Shown: positions 1-6,275 of the stretch, one piece after another
Layout: the number at the start of each line of letters is the position of its first letter
How positions within the stretch are numbered: position 1 is the stretch's first letter
NCBI GenBank assembly: GCA_902802975.1
Contig: CADCOF010000322.1
Coordinates: forward strand, 1-9,394
Direction: 5' to 3'
Length of the DNA stretch: 9,394 bases
Source: an uncultured Ruminococcus sp.
Lineage (GTDB): Bacteria; Bacillota; Clostridia; Oscillospirales; Acutalibacteraceae
The notes under the pieces: generated by a model
What the model saw: the letters and a program-made list of their open reading frames with translations, nothing else
The model's database searches: none
Told to the model about the DNA's origin: nothing
Made by a program: the position numbers and the translations under genes

Positions 1-96
1 CACCGCACCGAAAAACTATTTGCGCGGAGTTATCCTTCGTTCACTATAAACTCAGACGGAACTTGCCTGCGGCCGCATGGCCGCCGCATGGCCGCC
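1..96 (-). repeat. Diverged copy of the GC-rich hairpin repeat at the 3' end of the dockerin gene
   Basis: Read on the minus strand, this segment has GC-rich palindromic stems (GCGGCCATGCGGCCGC), then AAGTTCCGTC, an AT-rich stretch, AACGAAGG and CTCCGCGCA. The order matches the repeat units at 7403-7575 (stem, AATTCCGTC, AT-rich, AACGGAAGTC, TTCGCCGCA) and at 9245-9394. It is more diverged than those copies, and part of the stem is duplicated. Bases 52-96 are translated as the last 14 residues and stop of the dockerin protein. Homology is judged by eye; the 5' stem and GTTCCGTC core are convincing and the outer part less so. Confidence 0.6.
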
Positions 97-2013
97 GCTC
101 ATGCCTACACTATACCGGAGAACTGCGAGAGCGTCATTTGCGGTAATTTCGCCGTCGCTGTCAATATCGGCAAGTGCCTTTTTTTCGGCTGTAAGCTTTA
201 CTATGCTGATACTTGCACGAAGTATGGTCAAGGCGTCTGACGATGTGATAACCTCGTCACCATCCATGTCGCCGTAAATTCCGGTCGGTTTTTCGATTGT
301 TTCTGTGTCCAATGGTTCAAACGGTATGTTGTTTGATTTCGCATACAATTCTGCATGAGAACCGGGAACAGCGCAAATTGTAACATCTTTACAACCATTA
401 AAACTAATGAACTCCGTTACAGACTCGGGAACAGTGATTTTGCCTTTCTTTTTGCCCGGGCAGGCCAAAAGCGAGGTGAGATTTTTGTTATAAAGCACTC
501 CGTCTATTGACGTGAAGAATTCGTTGTTCGAATCTACATTAATGTTATCAATAGACTTCATACTGTTAAGCACGTAATATGTAACCGTACCTGTTACAGA
601 TGCCGGGATATTTACCGTTCCGGTCTTACCTCCGGGGAATACGTACAAATTTAACGTTCCGTCACGATTTACAGAATACAATACGCCGTCTATTGAAACA
701 TAATTTTTAAAGTTTTCACCAACGGTTATGCTTTCAAGGGAGTTTGTTAAACCGATCAGCCCTGACCCTAGCCATTTGTCATATGGCAGCTCCCAATTGC
801 CTTTTTTACCTGCCGGGAAAGCGGCAAGATATGTAAAGTTGTCTGTAGTAGCGTACAAAACGCCGTCGATTATTTCGTAATTGAGTCTTTTTGCCTCTTC
901 ACTGTTCAGATCAACTTCAATGCTTTCAGACATCATCGTAGCTCTGGAAACAAAAACAGCTATGTTATCCTTAGAGTAAAGTACCCCGTTTTTCAAGTAG
1001 AAATTCTTGTTGTTTTCACTGACCTTGATTTCTTCAATCAAATCACAATCATAAATATTATTTATGCGTGTAACCGTATCCGGGAGTTCGATGATCCCTT
1101 CTTTACCGCACGGGCACTCGATAAGCTCTGTTTTGTCCTTGTTGTAGAGTACCCCGTCAATTGATGTGTAATTCTTATTGCCTTCACTTACGTCTATTCT
1201 TTTAAGACTTGTGCAGCCACGGAATAATGTACCTTGTATAGATGTGACGGATTCGGGAATCATTATGCTCTTTAGATTTGTACAGTTTGAAAATGAACCG
1301 GCTCCTATAGATGTGACGGATTCGGGAATCATTATGCTCTTTAGATTTGTACAGTTTGAAAATGCATTGGATCCTATAGATGTGACCGAATCAGGAATGG
1401 TTATGTTATTCAAACCATAACATTGATAAAATGCAAAATCTTTGATCTCGGTAAGTGTGTTCGGAAGAGTGACGCTGCCGGAGATAGCTTTTGGACACGC
1501 AATTATAGCCGTTTTGTCCTTATTGTAGAGTATTCCCCCAATTGACGAAAAATACTTGTTATTTGTTCCAACGTTAATGCTTTCTATAAGCGGACTGCTG
1601 AAAACGCTATACATCGGATTGCTGGAATCGCCGCCGACGATCTCTTTGACAGTGTCGGGAATATCAATTCTTCCTCTTATGACGGAAGGACAATATATCA
1701 GTTTTGTTTTATCTTTGTTATATAATATGCCGCCAACCGAAGAGTAATTCTTGTTCTTTTCGCTTACGTTTATTTCGGCGAGAATTTGGCAAGACTGAAA
1801 GGCGTTTTCACTTATGGACGTGACATTTTCGGGAATCGTTATGCTTTTCAGGAAAATGTTATTCTTGAATGTCTCATCGGTGATTTCCGTTGCAGTGCCG
1901 AATTGATCAAAACTTCCGCTTAGCCCTTTCGGAATAGCTATTATCTTTGTTTTGTCTTTTAAGTTGATGAGATTGTGCTGAAAATAAAGCAAAGCTTTTA
2001 AGGGGGTAGACAT
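52..2013 (-). CDS. BspA-like leucine-rich-repeat protein with C-terminal dockerin, probably 5'-truncated
   Basis: This 653-residue protein (from the ATG at 2013) has repeated units of two kinds. One is the LRR_5/BspA type (IPESVTSIG..AFSNCTNLKSI, about 23 residues). The other is a beta unit of the form GVLYNKDKT.LI.CP.GK.G...IP. Residues about 580-639 are a type I dockerin with two calcium loops, DMDGDEVITSSDALTILR and DIDSDGEITANDALAVLR. Dockerins bind cohesins on scaffoldins or the cell surface, so the protein should be exported. However, it has no signal peptide: the first recognisable residues (INLKDKTKIIAIPKG) are the middle of a repeat unit. The ATG at 2013 has no Shine-Dalgarno sequence and lies inside the sufC promoter. 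Extending upstream only runs antisense into sufC. I infer loss of the 5' end, so this may be a pseudogene. The last 14 residues (GGHAAAMRPQASSV) come from a repeat element. Confidence 0.8.
   Translation of the reverse strand: MSTPLKALLYFQHNLINLKDKTKIIAIPKGLSGSFDQFGTATEITDETFKNNIFLKSITIPENVTSISENAFQSCQILAEINVSEKNKNYSSVGGILYNKDKTKLIYCPSVIRGRIDIPDTVKEIVGGDSSNPMYSVFSSPLIESINVGTNNKYFSSIGGILYNKDKTAIIACPKAISGSVTLPNTLTEIKDFAFYQCYGLNNITIPDSVTSIGSNAFSNCTNLKSIMIPESVTSIGAGSFSNCTNLKSIMIPESVTSIQGTLFRGCTSLKRIDVSEGNKNYTSIDGVLYNKDKTELIECPCGKEGIIELPDTVTRINNIYDCDLIEEIKVSENNKNFYLKNGVLYSKDNIAVFVSRATMMSESIEVDLNSEEAKRLNYEIIDGVLYATTDNFTYLAAFPAGKKGNWELPYDKWLGSGLIGLTNSLESITVGENFKNYVSIDGVLYSVNRDGTLNLYVFPGGKTGTVNIPASVTGTVTYYVLNSMKSIDNINVDSNNEFFTSIDGVLYNKNLTSLLACPGKKKGKITVPESVTEFISFNGCKDVTICAVPGSHAELYAKSNNIPFEPLDTETIEKPTGIYGDMDGDEVITSSDALTILRASISIVKLTAEKKALADIDSDGEITANDALAVLRYSVGMSGGHAAAMRPQASSV
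1237..1364 (-). repeat. 69-bp tandem duplication inside the leucine-rich-repeat gene
   Basis: Bases 1237-1295 recur exactly at 1306-1364 (59 of 59 identical, offset 69 bp). A third, diverged unit starts at 1375. The 69-bp period equals 23 codons, one LRR_5 unit (SIMIPESVTSIG..SFSNCTNLK), so the duplication keeps the frame. The identity, including silent positions, points to a recent unit expansion. Confidence 0.9.
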
Positions 2014-2035
2014 TTTTGTTTTGATGTGATAGAAT
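2007..2035 (+). promoter_or_regulatory. Predicted sigma-A promoter of sufCB, with extended -10
   Basis: A -35 box TAGACA (2007-2012, 5 of 6 to TTGACA) is followed by exactly 17 bp and the -10 box TAGAAT (2030-2035). TGA immediately before the -10 makes an extended -10. Transcription would begin near 2042, leaving a leader of about 70 nt before the GTG of sufC. The 13 nt ATGTGATAGAATA around the -10 are identical to those in the scfA promoter. The site overlaps the apparent start codon of the opposite-strand dockerin gene. Confidence 0.7.
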
Positions 2036-2111
2036 AGAAGAAGTTCGTGCTTTTCTTTTTTACAATTATGTTTTGGTAAATGATTTTTTATATGAAGGAG
2101 TGTGCATTGTT

Positions 2112-2870
2112 GTGCTGGAACTGAAAAATATAACATTTAATGTCAAATCGGACGACGCAAATGCAAATAAGGAGATAATACGAGGTATCTCGCTTACGAT
2201 TCCCGATGAAAAGCTTGTCGTGATCACAGGTCCGAACGGAGGCGGCAAGTCTACCCTTGCAAGATTAATCGCCGGTATTGAGAAACCCACCAACGGAAAA
2301 ATAATTTTGCACGGCGAGGATATCACCGAAATGAATATCACCGACCGTGCGCGTAAAGGTATAGGTTTCGCTTTTCAGCAGCCTGTAAAGTTCAAGGGTA
2401 TCCGTGTTTTTGATCTGATCAAGCTTGCAAAGGGAAAAAATATATCTATGTCCGATGCGTGCAATTATCTTTCGGCAGTGGGTCTTTGTGCAAGGGATTA
2501 TATCAACCGCGAAGTAAACGGAAGCTTGTCGGGCGGCGAACTGAAGCGTATCGAAATTGCGACAGTGCTTGCGAAAGGCTCGCGCTTATCCGTATTTGAC
2601 GAGCCTGAGGCGGGGATTGATCTGTGGAGTTTTCAGAATCTTATCGAAGTATTCGAGGGTATGCGCAAAAATATAAGCGGCAGTTCAATTCTCATTATTT
2701 CTCATCAGGAAAGAATTCTAAACATTGCCGATGAGATCATAGTAATTAAAGACGGTACTGTTGCAGCGAACGGCAGCCGCGATGAAATTCTTCCAACGCT
2801 CACAGGCACAGCGTCCGCGCTCAAGGAATGCAGCAGACTGACAGCAAGTATCGGAGGTGCAGCAGTATGA
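2112..2870 (+). CDS. sufC: SufC-type Fe-S cluster assembly ATPase
   Basis: This 252-residue protein is an ABC-type ATPase of the SufC family, the soluble ATPase that drives Fe-S cluster assembly on SufB. Visible motifs are Walker A GPNGGGKST (40-48), Q-loop FQQP (88-91), signature LSGGELKR (139-146, close to the SufC form LSGGEKKR), Walker B VFDEPEAGID (161-170) and the switch histidine in ISHQ (H198). The length is normal for SufC. I chose GTG 2112 (MLELKNITF), the usual SufC N-terminus, with GAAGGAG at 2094-2100 and an 11-nt spacer. A TTG at 2073 stays in frame but lies upstream of that ribosome site. The stop overlaps the sufB start (ATGA), implying translational coupling. No sufS, sufU or sufD is present, so this looks like a two-gene minimal system. 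Confidence 0.88.
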   Translation: MLELKNITFNVKSDDANANKEIIRGISLTIPDEKLVVITGPNGGGKSTLARLIAGIEKPTNGKIILHGEDITEMNITDRARKGIGFAFQQPVKFKGIRVFDLIKLAKGKNISMSDACNYLSAVGLCARDYINREVNGSLSGGELKRIEIATVLAKGSRLSVFDEPEAGIDLWSFQNLIEVFEGMRKNISGSSILIISHQERILNIADEIIVIKDGTVAANGSRDEILPTLTGTASALKECSRLTASIGGAAV

Positions 2871-3796
2871 TACAGATTGACGAAATACAAAGAAGACTTC
2901 TGCGCGAGGTCGCAGACCTTCACCAAGTGCCGGAAGGCGCGTATAATATCAGAGCTAACGGCGAAGCCGTCGGCAGAGTTTCTACAGCGAACATCGATAT
3001 TACGCCAAAAGAAAACGCCTCCGGCATTGATATCAGAATTAAGCCGGGGACGAAAAACGAAAGTGTTCATATTCCTGTTGTATTGTCAAAAAGCGGACTT
3101 AAGGAAGTTGTCTACAATGATTTTTATATCGGCGCAGACTGCGACGTTGTGATTGTAGCGGGCTGCGGTATAGATAACTGCGGTTCTCAGGATTCACAGC
3201 ACGACGGTATTCACCGCTTTTTTGTCGGCAAAGGTTCAAAGGTGAAATATGTCGAGAAGCACTACGGTTCCGGCAGCGGTTCCGGTAAAAGAATTCTTAA
3301 TCCGGGCACCGAAGTCTATATGGAAGAAAACAGCTCCATGGAAATGGAAATGGTGCAGATCAAAGGTGTTGACGACACAAACAGAACAACGACTGCGGAG
3401 CTTGCAAAAGGTGCGACACTAATCGTTAAAGAGCGACTGATGACTCATGGAGAACAGAATGCGATAAGCACATATATTGTCGAGCTTAACGGCGCGGGTT
3501 CAAGTGCGGACGTTGTATCGAGGTCTGTTGCCCGCGACAATTCGTATCAGAAATTTGACGCAAAACTTGTGGGAAATGACGCTTGTTCCGGTCACACCGA
3601 ATGCGATTCGATAATCATGGATAACGGGCGTATTCTTGCGGTACCCGGTCTTGAGGCGAACAGCGTTGACGCAGCGTTGGTACATGAAGCCGCTATCGGA
3701 AAAATCGCCGGCGATCAAATAATCAAGCTCATGACTCTTGGTTTGACAGAAGCCGAAGCCGAAGAGCAGATAATCAACGGGTTTTTACGCAACTAA
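2867..3796 (+). CDS. sufB: Short SufB/SufD-family Fe-S scaffold protein
   Basis: This 309-residue protein is the partner and substrate of SufC, carrying the right-handed beta-helix scaffold on which Fe-S clusters form. It is much shorter than classical SufB (about 470-495 residues) and fits the compact SufB of two-gene SufBC systems, described as SUF-like minimal systems (SmsCB) in archaea and some anaerobic bacteria. Recognisable segments are HDGIHRFFVGKGSKVKYVEKHYG (112-134) and ECDSIIM...EANSVDAALVHEAAIGKIAGDQI (245-285). From memory of the E. coli protein, C246 lines up with SufB Cys405 and H273-E274 with His433-Glu434, so key cluster-building residues seem kept. Further cysteines are C92, C100, C105 and C240. 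The start ATG 2867 follows GGAGG at 2853-2857 with a 9-nt spacer; an in-frame ATG at 2828 lies inside sufC and is rejected. Confidence 0.85.
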   Translation: MIQIDEIQRRLLREVADLHQVPEGAYNIRANGEAVGRVSTANIDITPKENASGIDIRIKPGTKNESVHIPVVLSKSGLKEVVYNDFYIGADCDVVIVAGCGIDNCGSQDSQHDGIHRFFVGKGSKVKYVEKHYGSGSGSGKRILNPGTEVYMEENSSMEMEMVQIKGVDDTNRTTTAELAKGATLIVKERLMTHGEQNAISTYIVELNGAGSSADVVSRSVARDNSYQKFDAKLVGNDACSGHTECDSIIMDNGRILAVPGLEANSVDAALVHEAAIGKIAGDQIIKLMTLGLTEAEAEEQIINGFLRN

Positions 3797-3867
3797 TGTT
3801 TCAATAAATGCACTGTTTGGCTTTCTTTATCGTTTGCTGAATAGATTTATTGTTGCATAACTAAATT

Positions 3868-3900
3868 TACCGACCTTGTTCCCAAAAGAAAAGGTCGGTA
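3868..3900 (+). terminator. Intrinsic terminator after sufB, possibly bidirectional
   Basis: A perfect 10-bp stem, TACCGACCTT (3868-3877) with AAGGTCGGTA (3891-3900), encloses a 13-nt loop. On the plus strand TTATTTTTGT follows, the expected U-rich tail, ending the suf transcript about 70 nt after the sufB stop. On the minus strand the stem is followed by the weaker AATTTAGTT, so it may also stop transcripts from the convergent lipoprotein gene. Confidence 0.8.
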
Positions 3901-3939
3901 TTATTTTTGTATACGTTTTTATTTTAGAATGACTGTAAA

Positions 3940-3974
3940 CTCAAATCTCAACTCTCAGCTCTCAACACTCAAAA
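3940..3974. repeat. Five-unit CTCAxxx heptad tract
   Basis: Five consecutive 7-bp units all start with CTCA (CTCAAAT, CTCAACT, CTCAGCT, CTCAACA, CTCAAAA). They lie between the suf terminator and the stop codon of the convergent lipoprotein gene. It looks like a degenerate simple-sequence repeat with no evident function. Confidence 0.6.
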
Positions 3975-3984
3975 AATTGTGTTG

Positions 3985-5274
3985 TCAATTACTGAACCAG
4001 CCAAATTGATGAACGTCCTGACATAAAGCGCAGCTGCCCTCAGGCACACGATCTTCACTTCTCATAGACAGCAGCCACCATTTACAGTCATCTGATATTT
4101 CGGACATTGGTTTTCCGGGCAGGTACACCTCAAATATTTTTCCGTCCTGTATGCCGTAAGGATATGAACAGATGTATCTGACGCCGTCTTTAATGTACGA
4201 TGTATCTTGTTTTTCCGTCTGGGTAAGCGACAGAAGTTCCATTGTGTATGTGTAATCGTCTATTTTTTTCACGTTGCCGAACTTGCCGCTGAAATCGCAG
4301 TGATAAACCGTTCCGTTGGGATAACCCGTACCTCGATCACCCATATCCGAATCAAAATGCGATCCGGTAAAACTTCCGTCACTGTTGATCTTTAGTGAAG
4401 AACTCCAACCACCGGCACCGCTTAAAAATGAGTAACTGCTTGGAATAATATCAAACAAATTCTCCTGAGGCGCAGGGTCTTGCTGTGTCGGTGCCGACTC
4501 TTCCTGAACGGGCGTGGGGTCTTGCTGAACGGGTGCCGGCTGCTCTTCCTGAGCCGGTGCCGGGTCTTCTTGTATGGGCGTGTAGATCACTATCTGCTGC
4601 TGAATCTGCGACTCCTGCGCTGAAGAATCTGCACTCGATGAAGCAGCCTTCGATGAATCAGCCTTTGACGATGCAGCTTTCGACGATGCAGCTTTCGACG
4701 ATGCAGCTTTTGACGACGCAGCTTTTGACGATGCAGCTTTTGACGATGCAGCTTTTGACGATGCAGCTTTTGATGATGCTGCTTTCGATGAGATGTCACT
4801 ATCTGTTGCTTTCAAGAAATATTTATTGATATAGCCCGCTTTGCCTTCGTTTTCTTTGCTGTTAACTTTGACATACCAATATTCATCATTGTCACCATAT
4901 ATTTTGTTTGTGATGACAACAACTTTATCCCCGTTATGAAGTTGTAATATTTCTTTATCGGAAGCACTCGAGGGCGAAGTGCTTAAAGGAAGATAATTTT
5001 CTGCACCGGTAACAGTATATTCCCCGCCAACCTTGAGAGTAGGCGCAACTGCACCGTCGGGTTTTATCAATGATTCGGTGCCTGCGCTGCTCGTGTCGGA
5101 ACCGTTACTGCTTGTGACCGAACTGTCACTGTTTGAAACTGTACTTTCCGATACAGTGTCAGGCGCATCTTCACCGATGTAAATTTTTACATGCTGGTCG
5201 CAGCCTGTTGATGCAGCTAACGTTAAAACACAAAATGTGCATGCTGCTGCAGAACGTATTGATCTTTTTTTCAT
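3985..5274 (-). CDS. Putative lipoprotein with SH3-like domain, Ser/Lys/Ala repeat linker and unnamed C-terminal domain
   Basis: This 429-residue protein starts with a lipoprotein-like signal (MKKRSIRSAAACTFCVLTL, then AASTGC). The lipidated cysteine would be C25; the -3 residue is Ser, slightly off consensus. A Ser/Thr-rich stretch (40-70) leads to an SH3b-like domain at about 82-155 (YTVTGAENYLPLSTSPS, HNGDKVVVI, YWYVKV, KAGYINKYFL), a fold often used for peptidoglycan binding. Next come 11 pentapeptide units SSKAA/SSKAD/SSSAD (162-216), then a Pro/Gln/Glu linker (235-272). The C-terminal domain (275-429) has GGWSSSLKINSDGSFTG and FDSDMGDRGTGYPNGTVYHC, and cysteines at 326, 369, 397, 415 and 418. 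I do not recognise a named function for it, only a resemblance to uncharacterised Bacillota lipoproteins. AGAGG at 5285-5289 lies 10 nt before ATG 5274. Likely role: surface-anchored, wall-associated. Confidence 0.75.
   Translation of the reverse strand: MKKRSIRSAAACTFCVLTLAASTGCDQHVKIYIGEDAPDTVSESTVSNSDSSVTSSNGSDTSSAGTESLIKPDGAVAPTLKVGGEYTVTGAENYLPLSTSPSSASDKEILQLHNGDKVVVITNKIYGDNDEYWYVKVNSKENEGKAGYINKYFLKATDSDISSKAASSKAASSKAASSKAASSKAASSKAASSKAASSKAASSKADSSKAASSSADSSAQESQIQQQIVIYTPIQEDPAPAQEEQPAPVQQDPTPVQEESAPTQQDPAPQENLFDIIPSSYSFLSGAGGWSSSLKINSDGSFTGSHFDSDMGDRGTGYPNGTVYHCDFSGKFGNVKKIDDYTYTMELLSLTQTEKQDTSYIKDGVRYICSYPYGIQDGKIFEVYLPGKPMSEISDDCKWWLLSMRSEDRVPEGSCALCQDVHQFGWFSN
4627..4791 (-). 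repeat. 15-bp minisatellite encoding SSKAA pentapeptides
   Basis: Eleven in-frame 15-bp units encode residues 162-216 of the lipoprotein (eight SSKAA, then SSKAD, SSKAA and SSSAD). On the plus strand the core unit reads GATGCAGCTTTTGAC with C/T variation. Central units are nearly identical and the edge units diverge, as expected for unit gain and loss by slippage. Any whole-unit change keeps the reading frame and only alters the linker length. Confidence 0.92.
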
Positions 5275-5309
5275 AAAAAAATCGCCTCTGTTTACGAGTT
5301 GCTGAAGTA

Positions 5310-5337
5310 AATATATAGTGGCATTTGTTGTATGTAA
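5310..5337 (-). promoter_or_regulatory. Possible promoter of the lipoprotein gene
   Basis: On the minus strand, TTACAT (5332-5337) and TATATT (5310-5315) are separated by 16 bp within the 65-bp gap between the serine hydrolase stop and the lipoprotein start. The match is moderate, and readthrough from the upstream operon is also possible. Confidence 0.35.
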
Positions 5338-5339
5338 TT

Positions 5340-6272
5340 CTATACGCGCGGCGCAATATAATTATATACATCCGTTGACATATCCGCAATTAAGTCTATT
5401 GGTGCTTGATATCCGCTCATTCCATCGGACATTATACAAAAGATGTATGGCGGCTCTGTGAATATTATTGCTGCATCGTTCTCTACATCGTCAAGCTCGC
5501 CTGTTTTGTTTGCTGTCATAACATTTGACGGAATGCCATCGGGTATTTTGGATTTTCGGGTTTGTGCTTTCAAAAGATCGAGCATTTCATTTGAATGCGG
5601 CAGTTCGTCGTTGAGTATCATTTCAAGAAATATTCCGAGGTCATGAGATGATGTGTAGTTGTCGCTGACGTTGTTGTCGCTTTGCATCATTCTTCCCATG
5701 GAACTGTTATTGAGTGATAAACTTTTGCAGTATTCGGTCACTTTTTTTAGCCCGTCCGCGGATTTTCCACGCCCAAGCATATACACAAGCTCGTCTGTGT
5801 CCTCATTGTCGCTCAGCGTGATCATAGACTTAACTAGCGAATCGACTTCTTTTTTGCCGTACTTTTTTGTAATGTCGTCGTATTCGTCGTATACCTTGCC
5901 CATGACATATAGTTTGATCGTGCTTGCCGCCTGCATTTTGCGGTCATTGATTACAATTGACTGATTTTCCGACGGAACGCATACATACGCAGACCACTCC
6001 CCGAGAAAGTGATCTCCCGCGTCTTTAAGGTCTTGTTCAAGCACCGGTTTCAAGCCTTTTTCAAGGTTCAAAACGCTGCTGTCGTCTTCCGAAAATTCAA
6101 CAGAAAAATTGTTGTCGTATGTTTCGATTTTGATCTGTTCGCTCGCCGCTTCCGATGTATTTTTAATAATACCGGATTTTTCGTATTTTTTTATATCAAA
6201 GAATATCAATATCAGCAGCGACGAGGCAAGAATAATAATAAGCAGAATAATTATTATCTTTTTTGCTTTCAC
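5340..6272 (-). CDS. Membrane-anchored serine hydrolase, class A beta-lactamase-like fold
   Basis: This 310-residue protein has an N-terminal hydrophobic segment (about residues 5-25, KIIIILLIIILASSLLILIFF) without a lipobox, so it is probably an uncleaved anchor with the enzyme outside the cell. The catalytic domain (about 75-310) carries the three signatures of the penicillin-recognising serine hydrolase fold in order: STIK (S117, K120), SDN (154-156) and KTG (256-258). The usual omega-loop ExxLN of true class A beta-lactamases is not seen; that region reads GRMMQSDNNVSDNYTSSHDLG. I therefore call it a Beta-lactamase2-type hydrolase of unknown substrate rather than a resistance enzyme. The start is a GTG at 6272. 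Its ribosome site, GAAGAGG (6281-6287), lies within the last codons of the preceding aldolase gene, whose stop is 3 nt upstream, so the two are almost certainly co-transcribed. Confidence 0.8.
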   Translation of the reverse strand: MKAKKIIIILLIIILASSLLILIFFDIKKYEKSGIIKNTSEAASEQIKIETYDNNFSVEFSEDDSSVLNLEKGLKPVLEQDLKDAGDHFLGEWSAYVCVPSENQSIVINDRKMQAASTIKLYVMGKVYDEYDDITKKYGKKEVDSLVKSMITLSDNEDTDELVYMLGRGKSADGLKKVTEYCKSLSLNNSSMGRMMQSDNNVSDNYTSSHDLGIFLEMILNDELPHSNEMLDLLKAQTRKSKIPDGIPSNVMTANKTGELDDVENDAAIIFTEPPYIFCIMSDGMSGYQAPIDLIADMSTDVYNYIAPRV

Positions 6273-6275
6273 GAA

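Noticed and set aside
77..277. An open plus-strand frame at the left end
   Set aside because: It is antisense to the dockerin region, with no ribosome site and low-complexity content.
2073..2111. A TTG start for sufC at 2073
   Set aside because: It lies upstream of the GAAGGAG site. The GTG at 2112 gives the normal SufC N-terminus.
3961..3986. CAACAC/GTGTTG stem as a terminator for the lipoprotein gene
   Set aside because: The stem has only 6 bp with a 10-nt loop and no clear U-tract after it. The 10-bp stem at 3868-3900 is a better candidate.
4485..4829. An open plus-strand frame encoding repeated TMQLL units, and a minus-strand frame at 4590-4799 rich in HRQKL
   Set aside because: Both are shadows of the 15-bp minisatellite in the lipoprotein gene. 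A 15-bp period keeps all frames open, and neither has a plausible start site.
5340..6272. A beta-lactamase resistance gene
   Set aside because: STIK, SDN and KTG are present, but the omega-loop ExxLN typical of class A beta-lactamases is not seen. It fits the broader serine hydrolase family better.
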